64,000 bases of DNA. Origin: Pinus tabuliformis (taxonomy: Eukaryota; Streptophyta; Pinopsida; Pinales; Pinaceae). Below the pieces are notes generated by a model, which saw nothing but the letters and a program-made list of their open reading frames with translations, ran no database searches and had not been told where the DNA came from. Both the position numbers and the translations under genes were made by a program. Location of the stretch: contig CM062808.1 in the NCBI GenBank assembly GCA_031772625.1, forward strand, positions 145,939,299 to 146,003,298, read 5' to 3'. Positions 46,003 to 55,762 of the stretch are shown one piece after another. Within the stretch, counting starts at the first letter, position 1, and every line of letters starts with the position of its first letter.

Positions 46003-47747
46003 TTGTGTGGTACCCCTGTGGGTGAGGAGAAGTTGTTCGTGTGTTCTATCATGACCGTATTCCTTTGCTGCTACTGCTACGTGGAGGAACCCTTCGCGGG
46101 GGTCATGGATGTGGCGATAATATTCCCCTTACTTTGGGAGCAAACCAGACATAAAATAAATTTCCTGGTCTGTGAGATGAGCTTGCTGCCTTTCTTGGCA
46201 ATGATCAAAGAGGTGGCAGTAGGTGGGGCTACCTCTGGTATCCTGTATAATGAATCACCCAAAGAAATAATGACAGCGCGAGGCCTTGAATCATACATAA
46301 CATGTCACCTCCACAAGTATGGCTGGCCTAATAATACATCACAAATATCCAGAGGTGTAACATCACATAATACCTCATCTGTGAAGGGCATGATGCTGTA
46401 GGGAAGGCGACACTGCTGGAAAGCTTTGAGATCTCGTCCTTCATGAAGCCACCCAATACTGTACAGCTGGGGGTGTGGTGTAGTCGATAGGCCCAACCGC
46501 TTCACAACCTCTGTTGAAATGAGGTTCTTTTGGATGCCACTATCGACAATGAATTGCAACGGCAAACCCTTCACCCACATCTGTGAGTGGAAAAGACGCT
46601 CCCCCTCCTCCGAGTCTTCGGGCTCATTCTTCTGGATCTTGGTAGTGGCAACAGTGACGCTGGGCTCCGCATCAATGATCTGCTTCCCTTTGCCATTCCC
46701 TTTGTCAGGTTCTAACTTAGGGTCGGAACATGCACTTGATTCTGAAGCCTTCAACTCAGCCACCAGTGACTGCTTGGTCCGACACTCACTTGTGTTATGA
46801 GTGGGACTCTTGTGGAACTCACAACACTTTCCCATGTCTTTCTTTGACTTCATGGTGTTGTTATTTTCTTGTGGCTTCAATGGGTTGTCTTGGGGCACCC
46901 GACCTTGGCTTTGTCCTTCGGTCTTCGGATTTGCAGATCCAAAGTCTCGCTTCTCCTATTTGAAATTTTGCTCGATTTTGACAGCGTATCGGTATGTTGT
47001 GCCGAGTGAGGAGATCTTCAGGAACTTCATCTCTTCCTGGATGTATTTGTGTAGGAAGCCACGGTATTTGATTACCAGATGCAGCTCAGAGTCCTTGATA
47101 CCCAACTGTGTGCGAAGGGTATGAAAAATGTTTGTGAACTCTGGCACATCCTGGTCCCGTCCCTGCTGCAGTGTGGTCCATTTGACGTATTTGTTGTCAT
47201 AGCTTTTGACAGGGTAGTACTGCTCCTTGACGGCATCCCGGAATGAATCCCATGTGGGTTCGTATGAAAATAGTGATCCTGTACTTTCATCCTTTTGTTC
47301 GCAGTAGGTTTCCCACCAGTCCTTGACGTGGGGGGCTGCTTTGAGAAGAGCGAAAATAATGTTTTCTTGACTGGAAAAATCATGAACAGAAAAATAACCC
47401 TCTAGCAAATTTAACCATTTATCTACGACATCTGCATCTATCTGACCCTCGAATATGGGGATTTCAAAATTAACTTGTACCTTAAAGGGTGTGGCATTTC
47501 CAGAGTAGCTACTGGAATCCAGTGCATCGCTTCTGGGTAGCTGCTAAAGGATCTGGGCAAAGCTATCCATCATAGCATTCCTTTGTCACTCGAGGGCTTC
47601 TTCAAGCAAGATTTTGATAGGATCTCTTGCCCCCTCATATTTCTTCTCATCCGCCATGGGAGGTCGTCCAATTTTGCGAGGCTGGTCTTGCAAAGGTTCG
47701 ATTAGTTCAAGCCCTAACTCCTTATATCCCGACCTCGTTGGGGACAT
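46003..47747 (-). pseudogene. gag-protease of D
   Basis: ATG at 47747, MSPTRSGYKELGLELIEP, 29 bases after the PBS. Stops follow ALLEEALE-type sequence and a few codons later. Capsid core: FEIPIFEG, WLNLLEGYFSV, HVKDWWETYCEQ, WDSFRDAVKEQYYPV (47408-46956). A stop precedes the zinc motif CCEFHKSPTHNTSEC (CX2HX4HX4C). Protease frame 46898-46305: LQFIVDSGIQKNLIS with the catalytic Asp-Ser-Gly, and LDICDVLLGQPYLW. A further open piece to 46077 reads on from the protease (RPRAVIISLGDSLYRI), after which the pol deletion begins. Confidence 0.85.
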
Positions 47748-47775
47748 GCAAAGGAAAACAAAGAAAAAGCAGACT

Positions 47776-47787
47776 TCTCTGATACCA
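47776..47787 (-). other. primer binding site, initiator tRNA-Met type (D)
   Basis: Minus strand TGGTATCAGAGA, one base from the LTR at 47789. Confidence 0.9.
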
Positions 47788-47788
47788 C

Positions 47789-48394
47789 TGATCTGTATTT
47801 AAACAGGAGCGCAAAAAATTACAGAGATAACCATAAACATAGAGATGTAGTGGAAATAATACTTCATTTCATTAATGTAAAATACTGAAATATGCATACA
47901 AACAGAGTTGGAAATAAACCAGCTAGGGTGATGGTAGCTTCTCTCTGAGAAGAGATGCGGCGGCTACATGCCTCTGAACTGTGTTACAATGAGGCTTGAA
48001 GGCCTATTTATTGTTGAGAAACAATGGAAAACCCTTAACATCCCAAAACCTAACCCTAGAAGATGAAACACCAAATTGTGGGCCCCGTTTGGGTAAATTG
48101 GTACATCAATTTCTCGGGGTCATAACTTTGGCATATGATCTTCGTTTAACGCGTACAATAGCTCGTTAGAAATATCTATCTAGGCACTACCACTTTTGAA
48201 AGAGCAACATGGGTCCATTATATTTCCCAGAAAATGTCATTTAGGGCCTCAAAATTGCTCTAGAAGTTCAGGACCCGGAAAAACTACTAAAAATAGTAAA
48301 TTGTGCTACAATTATGGAAACCTAAAAACTGAAAGGGGCGGTTGTGGGGGTCCAAGTGGGATAGGTGGGTGGCCACCAACATCCACCTGGATCA
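47789..48394 (-). repeat. 5' LTR of D (606 bp)
   Basis: TGATCTGTATTTAAAC to CCTGGATCA. Complete copy, pairs with the truncated 45456-45857. Confidence 0.9.
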
Positions 48395-48399
48395 AACAA

Positions 48400-48754
48400 G
48401 ACAATGTAAACTTAGGTTTGCTATTGGATCAACATTTGTGTATGAAGTTGAGTTAGATATAGTTCCATTGGATATATGTGGTATTGTTTTGGGAAGTCCA
48501 TAATAAGATTGATACTTTATTTTATTGTGGATCACAAGTAAATTTGATTTCTGAAACAATCGTAAAGAAGTTGGGATTACAAACAAAACCTCATGAGAAT
48601 CCATATCCATTAGGTTGGGTGTGTGTTGAAACAAAGCTACAAGTAACAAGACAATGTAAACTTAGGTTTGCTATTGGATCAACATTTGTAGATGAGGTTG
48701 AGTTAGATATAGTTCCATTGGATATATGTGGTATTGTTTTGGGAAGTCCATAAT
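48400..48754 (+). pseudogene. pol: protease of C: end of copy 1 and all of copy 2
   Basis: 48400-48504 completes copy 1 after insertion D (VPLDICGIVLGSP). Copy 2 (48505-48754) repeats the same 250 bp; the active site reads YCGS instead of DSGS, so only copy 1 keeps the catalytic Asp. About 8 differences in the first 145 bp (5-6%). The unit of 250 bp is not a multiple of three, so the duplication also shifts the frame. Confidence 0.9.
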
Positions 48755-49690
48755 TGTATGATAGGAAAGCTATTTTCTATAGAGCTGAGAATAAGTATCA
48801 ACTAACTAAAGACAGAATATAATATATTGTAAGAGCTCATAATATCAAAGGTAACTATTCTCTCGTAAACTCAGGGTAGATGAAAAGAATTGTGAATTCA
48901 AGTAAGAAATTTTTACTATTGGTTGTAAAGGCAAAGGATCCTGAAAAATTCAATGCATTTGAAGGTTATGATTCTAAACAGAAAGCTGATTTAGTTGAAG
49001 TTGTTTCCAAGTATGATGTTCTATTTCAAGAACCAAAAGGTCTACCACCCACGTGAGAAATAGTACATGATATTTATTTGTGGCAAGATACTCCATTACC
49101 TAACATTGGAATGTACAGGTTATTAGCTTTAGAGAATGCAGAGATAAAAAAGCAGGTATAGGAGTTGTTCGATAAAGGGTTTATACGACCAAGCACATCA
49201 CCATGTGGATCTCCAATTGTGCTGATGAGAAAGAAAGATGGTTCGTGGAGAATGTGCATTGATTATAGAGCACTAAATAAAATAATGATCAAGAATCGTT
49301 ATCCTCTTCCCTGTATTGATGATTTATTAGATAAATTGAAAGAAGCAGTTTACTTTTCTAAGTTAGACTTGCGAAGTGGTTATCATCAGGTCAGAGTTGC
49401 AGAACATGATGCATGGAAGACTGCTTTCAAGACAAAGAAAGGACGTATGAATGGTTGGTTATGCCTTTTGGCTTAACTAATGCTCCTGCTACATTTATCG
49501 GAGTTATGAATGATGTACTCAGACCATTTATTGATAATTTTGTAATTGTTTATTTAGATGACTTTCTTGTTTTTAGTAAGGCATGGGAAGACCATGTAAA
49601 GCATGTAAAGTAGACTTTAGATGTTTTAAAAAGAGAAAATTTCTATGTAAAACTGTCAAAATGTGAATTTGGCAGAACATCTTTAAATTA
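48755..49690 (+). pseudogene. pol: reverse transcriptase of C
   Basis: After a region with stops (48755-49160, including KFNAFEGYD) the RT is clear: [62 protein letters not shown], frameshift near 49440, then [15 protein letters not shown] and the catalytic YLDD at about 49550. A stop follows HVKHVK (49611-49613), then VLKRENFYVKLSKCEF continues. It is typical of chromovirus RT. The frameshift and stops inactivate it. Confidence 0.9.
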
Positions 49691-50340
49691 TTTGGGTTAT
49701 ATTGTAGGGGGTGGTGAATTGAAGATAGATCCCTCTAAGGTTGAAGTCATTGTGAACTGGCCTAAACCCAAATCTACTATAAAGATTAGGAGTTTACTAG
49801 GGGCAGCACAATACTGGAGAACGTTTATTGCTAACTTTTCTTTGATTGCAGCTCCATTACATGCTTTAACAGGATTGAAACATGTTTTTAAGTGGGGAGG
49901 CAAACAACAGAAAGCCTTTGACACCTTAAAAGAGAAAATCAGTACAACACCAGTACTAGCACTGCCAGATCTTCAACATCCATTTGAGATTGAGACAGAT
50001 GAGAGTGACTATGCCATGGGAGCAGTGTTGATGCAACACGAAAAACCCATATGCTATCATTCTGAGACATTTACTTCTGCAGTAGTTGATTATCCCACAT
50101 ATGATAAATAATTATATGCATTAGTACAAAGTGTGAAAAATTGGAAACATTACATAATGGGTAAAGAAACAATCATACATACAGATTATCAAGCACTTCA
50201 ATATTTGCACTCACAAACTAATTGAAGCAATCAAGACATTATAGGTGGATGGGTTTTCTACAACAATTTCATCTTGTCATCAGATATAAGAAGGGCATAC
50301 ACAATAAGGTTGCAGACATGTTATCAAGACCAATCATAAA
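49691..50340 (+). pseudogene. pol: RT connection and RNase H of C
   Basis: LGYIVGGGELKIDPSKVE, LLGAAQYWRTFIANFS, FKWGGKQQKAFDTLK, then RNase H: IETDESDYAMGAVLMQ (first catalytic Asp), YPTYDK, stop, LYALVQSVKNWKHYIMG, IIHTDYQALQYL, stop, HYRWMGFLQQFHLVIRY, VADMLSRP. Stops at 50109-50111 and near 50222. The domain is nearly complete, in contrast to the deleted RNase H of B. Confidence 0.85.
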
Positions 50341-51390
50341 TGCATCTACTATACTTAAGCATAATTCAGCAATGCATGAAAGTTACATTGAACAATATGC
50401 TCAAGATGTAGATTTTAAAGATGTATATGCAACTTTAAGTCATGGCAAGCATGTAGAAGAATTGGATTATTATGTAAAGGACCAACTCTTATATCATTTG
50501 GGAAAGTTATGCATTCCACAAACTGAAAGAGTTAACATAATTCGAGAAGCACATACTTCTCTCATATTAGATCATTTTGGTGTAAGTAAAACAGTTGCAC
50601 AATTGCAAAGGTTCTATTATTGGCCAAGAATGCATGAGACAGTTTCTAGATATATCAAATGGTGTACTATGTGTGCTACAAGCAAGCCCAATAATAGGAA
50701 ATTAGGCTTGTACACTCCACCTCCCATTCCTTCTCGTCCTTGGGAAAGTGTTTCCATGGATTATGTTGGGGGGTTGCCAAAATCTAGGAAAGGTCATGAT
50801 TATTTGTATTTTGTTGTGGATAGGTTCAGTAAAATGTGTATTTTGATACCATGTAACAAGCAGGTTACAACTGAACAAACAACAAAGTTGTTCTTTCAGA
50901 ATGTATGGGTTCATTTTGGGTTACCCACTTCTATTGTATCCGATCGAGATTCTCAATTTGTTGGGAAGTTTTGGTAAAATTTATGGGAGTTGATGGACAC
51001 CAGGTTGAAGAATAGCGCAACATTTCATCCACAAATAGATGGTCAGACATAAGTGGTCAACAGGACAATGATCTAGTTGCTCAGAGGTTATTTCAGCAAG
51101 CATCCCAAGCTTTGGGATGAGCATTTTTGTTATGTACAACATGCTTACAACCGTGCCAAGCACTCTTCTACTCAGAGGTCTCCTTTTGAGACTTGTTTTG
51201 GTTTTATACCAAAGTCTCCCTTGGATTTTGTCTTTGGTAAAGACATAGAAGTTGATGGACACAGTGATGTGGACAAAGTAACCAAGTTCATTGAACAAAT
51301 CCAGGAAATTCACCAGGCAGTATAGGAACAACTGGAAAGAAGTCAAGCCAAGTACAAGGCAAGACATGAAAAGCATCGAGTTGAACATAG
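50341..51390 (+). pseudogene. pol: integrase of C, part before insertion F
   Basis: The HHCC module begins near HTSLILDHFGVSKT and ends MCATSK (about 50550-50690). The catalytic core follows: first Asp in SMDYVGGLP (about 50755), second Asp in IVSDRDSQF (about 50940), stop, then NSATFHPQIDGQT, where the catalytic Glu region follows with stops (VVNRTMI). LLRGYFSKHPKLWDEHFCYVQHAYN and SPFETCFGFIPKSPLDFVF complete the core C-side. F interrupts at RHEKHRVEH. The expected Q-x-E motif reads QT-stop-VVN, so the Glu codon is damaged. Confidence 0.85.
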
Positions 51391-52483
51391 TGTTATAGAC
51401 ATTTTTGTGCCTTACAACATTGAGCATGAAATTTCCATAATCTAAGGGATCCAAAGTCCCTAAACATGTTGTTCCTACCCCTAGAGGAACAAGGCTAACT
51501 AACCACAGCAATTCACAGAAGTTCTCCACCTGAAACCACTCAAAAACAAGTCAGTTCAGGATCATTTCAACTGCTCCACTGAGCATTTGCGCTGAATGTC
51601 AATTGCTACACTGGCTACCTGCGTTGAATGTCAACTCCAACACTAGATACCTGCGTTGAGCAAGTTTGGACAAGTGGCAGGCTCATTCCTCAATGTGTCA
51701 ATGCTCAGGAAGCTTCCAAAATGACACTTGCCTCAGGGAATTCGACTGGTGATGAGTAAGAGGTTCCAAATCTCCAAGTGGAAGCAAGAACCTCCAAGTG
51801 GACTCAAGAACTAAGAGAGGGAGATGACACTAGTCAGATCTCAAGCTGACTCATCCTCTCTCCAAAATAACTATATATAGATCTCTCCTCCATGAGATCT
51901 AGGGGCTGGAATTTTGTTATTGCAAAGAATTGCTGTTGGTTTGAGACTGGAAACATTGGGTGCTTAATGCTTTGAAGGGAGCTGAAGAAGGAATTCCATT
52001 CTGCTGGGAAGGAGATGCTGGATTGGAGCCCTCTGGGTTGTATCTCTTCCTGAACCTTGTTATCAATCAATAAAGCTATCTTGGTTTTCTCCTATATACT
52101 GGTGTATTTGTATGATTGCATTAGTGTATTTGATTTACTTCTAATCCTGAATCATTTGTGAATATGAATATCTGCCTTTGTGTTGTGTTCTTCTCTTCTC
52201 GCAAGTAGTTGTTCTCTTGTCACAGGTAGTTGTTCTCTTGTGATCTCGCGGGAATCAAGTAACTGTTCTCTTGAGCAAGCGAGGAGGCAAGTAGCTGTGA
52301 ACACCCAAAGAGAAGAGGATCTAGATTGAGGGACAAACGGAAGACAACGGTAAGTCTATCGATCTCCTCTCTTTCACATTTCATAAAGGAAGAAACCAGA
52401 ATAGCTGTATCTGTTTGTTGCTAAGGCACTGTCACACCTTAGGTGGATAGGATCGTCCTGCATAGGCATTTTTCCCCACAACA
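51391..52483 (+). repeat. 5' LTR of F (1093 bp)
   Basis: TGTTATAGACATTTTTG to CCCCACAACA. It contains hairpin TTGTTCCT ACCCCTAG AGGAACAA at 51469-51492, a tandem CTGCGTTGAATGTCAACT-type repeat (51590-51660), a TATATATAG promoter-like box near 51873, and AATAAA near 52068. Confidence 0.95.
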
Positions 52484-52486
52484 AAT

Positions 52487-52504
52487 TGGCGACTCCGCTG
52501 GGGA
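52487..52504 (+). other. primer binding site of F, probably tRNA-Arg type
   Basis: TGGCGACTCCGCTGGGGA, three bases after the LTR. The complement ends in GCCA with an acceptor GACTCCG, which fits a plant tRNA-Arg as I recall; the identity needs a tRNA comparison. Confidence 0.75.
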
Positions 52505-54199
52505 GATTGATTTAGTTATTTTATTTGTGTTTACATCATTGTTTGCTTCATAGACTCAACAGCAACAATCGAACTGCTTCTGCAAAGTAGACTGTTGCTG
52601 CCTTGATCCTTCACTGGATTTTGTCTATGCTTTGAACAATGGACTCACAAATGATTTGATGATCCTTTGTGATAGTCTTTAGTACCCTCTCAAAGCATCC
52701 CTTTTATTATACCTTGCTTGTGTTTCTGATTTGGCCTGAAACAGTTGATTTTTGAGCATTTTGTGACCCAGAACCCAGGGGAAACGAGAGTTTCTCCTTC
52801 AGCGTAGACACTGTGAAGGCAGTCTGCATTTCAACGCAGGTCCCGTGAAGGCTACCTGCGGTGAATGTCAAATCCTCAGTGTTGAGGTTGCGCTGAACCA
52901 GTTTGGCCTTGTGCAGCTGGGGTTCTCTGCTCTCTGTTGCCCTGTTTTGATCTCTGTTTTTTGCAGCCTTTAACCAGCATAGGTACCAGTCAGATAACTC
53001 CTTTTCTTTGCTTAGATTCCGCCTCCTTTTGTACAAAAATACTGTGAGTGTTTTTATGTGTTTGTGGCGTCATTTACAGTTTTCCTTTGCATGAGTAAAG
53101 TAGTCATCATGTAGCCTTTGATTCAGATCTGATTGATTGTGATCTTAGAAGAGAGTTCATTGGTTGTTTGCAGATTGATTAAACATTTACTTTTGCTTAT
53201 TGGTTTTAATTTGTCTCTTTTAAGTGTCAAAACAAGTCTTTATTTTGAAAATCGTTAATTGTTGTAATCTCTTCTATCTTCTCTGATTTCGAAAAAGTGA
53301 ACTTGTTTGTATTGATCATTTAAAAGCAAATTCAAAGTTGTACAAAAAGCTTTCTTTGTAGGCATCAATACTAAGAAAGCGGAAAACAAACACCTGCATT
53401 GTGCATTTTGTATTTGATAAGTTTGCATGTTGGATTTAGGAAAAGTGCATTAGAGTGTGCTGATTGGTCTTTTAGAAAAGATGGTGTCTTTCTTTTCCCT
53501 TAGTAGCTAGGATTTTCAAAGTTGAAAAGATATAAAGCTTGCTTATCATCTTTAGACTGCATTTAGGAATTTGTATCATACATCTCGTGGTGAACCTTGA
53601 AAGGCAAACTTTAAAAATATCAACCTAAAATAAACTGAATGAACCTAAAATGCTTTGTAACATAACGCACAACATAGAGGTCTAGGCTAGAGACGTGTTC
53701 CAGCATCGTTAAGCCTAGTGACTGTCGATCTCGTGGAAGGTGGGTGATTCCTCCTGAGGGAAGATAGCGCTAGTACGGATTGTGCTCCCACGTACCGCCA
53801 TGTATATATTGGGAGACCCCTATAGGCATATATCCTTTATCCTTAGGAATCCGTGTCGGCCGCCCTACTGATCGCAATGCAGTGAACACAGCATTCACGA
53901 AGATCGACCGCCCGTACCTTAAAAAGTATTCTGCGGTTTTGCGAAAAGTTTGGCACACCCTCTGCCTAGATCTCTAGAGCAGTTTCTTTTGGCCTTTTTT
54001 CAGACTCTATAACAGAAAAAGTCCATCCAAGCATTTGTCACTTCGGGCTCGTTAAAAAATCAAAGGAGACTAGAGTCATCTTTAGCTTTTTCTCGACTCT
54101 TTAAAACTGAAAAAGCAAGTTGTGTCTAAAGCGTCGTTAAAATTTATTTTAAACGGAACAATCACCCTTTAATTCTTGCGTTGATCTTTAGGTTGAAAG
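52505..54199 (+). other. long untranslated leader of F
   Basis: 1.7 kb without a sustained frame. Near the 3' end are two hairpins with stems CTTTTTTC/GAAAAAG (about 53994-54023) and GCTTTTTC/GAAAAAGC (about 54089-54118), followed by CTCGTTAAA (54048-54056) and GTCGTTAAA (54132-54140). Confidence 0.6.
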
Positions 54200-55762
54200 A
54201 TGGAGCACACCAACCAAGGAATTCCCCTTGGTGGAAATCCTAGTCCCTTCTCCTCTTGGGGACATGTTGGTGCGCCCCACATGGCCACATTGTCGCTTCG
54301 AGGACTGACAATTGGCCTGCCAGTTTGGCTCTTTTCAACCAATGTCGTTCAGAATACCACCATTCCTGAACAGTAGAGTCAACAGTTAGATCAGACAAGA
54401 GTTGCCTCCCAACCTTCCACTTCATCTTCCTCCCCTCCTTCCTCTTCGCTTGACGGAACTGGTCGAACAAAAAAACGGGTTCCTAAGGAGAAGAAGGAGA
54501 AGAAGAAGAAAGAAAAGAAGAAGAAGGAGCCTAAGGCGACTGGGGGAAAACAAGTGTCATCTAACAAAAATCCACACACAGCACTCGTAAGGCCTAAATC
54601 GCCATGCGTCATATGCAAGGGAGACCACTTCCATAGAGATTGTCCCTGTATCCCCGGGATACTAAGGGATTGGTCCCCCCGTTTGCACAATTCGGTAGCA
54701 TCGACCTCTGATAGCCATGTCGACTACTCACCATCAACTAGTGGGAGTGAAGCCCCAGGACAGAGCGGGAAAGCTAAATTTCCCTGCAGGCTGTGTGAAG
54801 GCGATCACGCCATCCACCGTTGTCCCTTCTTAGACGAGGCAAAAAGAGTTTTGGAAGATCGCTCGATTTTACGAGCGCATCTCCCTTCGGGATATCAAAA
54901 ACTCTTGCCAAGTCCCTCGCTAGTTGAGAATCCGACTGACCTGCCCAGGTGGTCAGCCGAAGCACCTGTCATTGAAGATGAACCATCTAAATCCATACCT
55001 GACAAAAGTCTAAAGGTTGAAACGGCAGTTGACCCGGTTTTGCCTTCAGAGGATCTATCTTCAAATGACACCATCACAGAGGAGAATAAAGACGACACCG
55101 TCCAGATTCTTTTCATCAGCACTGACTCTGATGATCAAGGGGGCAACGCCACCATTCCTTTATCGCAGGAAGGAAGTTCATCAGAGCGCTATCCGGCCGT
55201 ATACTCGGTCCCACCACCAAGCAACCTGTTTGTGTCCTTTGATTGGAACCAACTAGGCAGACCCCGGTTGCCAGCAAGCATACCATTCAGAATTATCGTT
55301 CAAATATACAGAATGGTAATGGCTGGCACTATCATTGATGAGGGGGCATCTGTGAGTATCCTTTCCTCTATTGCTTGGAAAGCGCTTGGTTCGCCAGCGC
55401 TTTTACCTGAAATGAGAAATCTATCAGGTTTTGATAAAGGAACCAGTCGACCTTTAGGGATCCTCCCCAATGTGCCGATAACATTGAAAGGGAAGACCGT
55501 TCAAATGAACGTGATGGTCGTTCAAGGACCCCTGGATTATAACCTACTCCTTGGACGAGACTATATATATTGCATGGGAGCTATAGTCTCCTCACTCTTT
55601 AGAGTAATGTGTTTTCCGCATGAAGGAAGAGTGGTCAAGCTCGTGGACAAACTTTCATTTCCCGGATCACGCATCGCAAATAGTCATATACCATCCCTAA
55701 ATGGTCTATTCATGCAAGAAGTGTCTCAACCCACGATCCATCCTCCTGATGAGTGCGAGTAA
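54200..55762 (+). pseudogene. zinc-knuckle and aspartic protease protein of F (one in-frame TAG)
   Basis: ATG at 54200 (MEHTNQGIPLGG), TAG at 54374-54376 (PEQ, stop, SQQ), then open to TAA at 55762; 520 codons in one frame. The second half also has its own ATG at 54554. A Lys-rich patch (54480-54530) precedes two CX2CX3HX4C knuckles: CVICKGDHFHRDC (residues 136-148) and CRLCEGDHAIHRC (196-208). The protease follows: TIIDEGASVSILSS, catalytic Asp at about 380 with DEGA instead of DSGA, and NLLLGRDY at about 448-455. No capsid core is recognisable. It presumably acts with proteins supplied by an autonomous relative. Confidence 0.85.

Larger units (their letters stand above)
45456..48394 (-). 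mobile_element. D: internally deleted Ty3/gypsy element (2.9 kb)
   Basis: LTR ends are TGATCT and GATCA; flanks AACGA (45451-45455) and AACAA (48395-48399). The undamaged second protease copy of C at 48505-48754 gives the empty site and shows AACAA as the original. Minus order: LTR (48394-47789), initiator-Met PBS, gag, protease, then directly integrase C-terminus, then a partial LTR. RT, RNase H, integrase core, polypurine tract and part of the 3' LTR are missing. Confidence 0.9.

Noticed and set aside
50981-51529. 182-codon minus-strand frame
   Set aside because: Antisense of integrase of C running across the C/F boundary at 51391.
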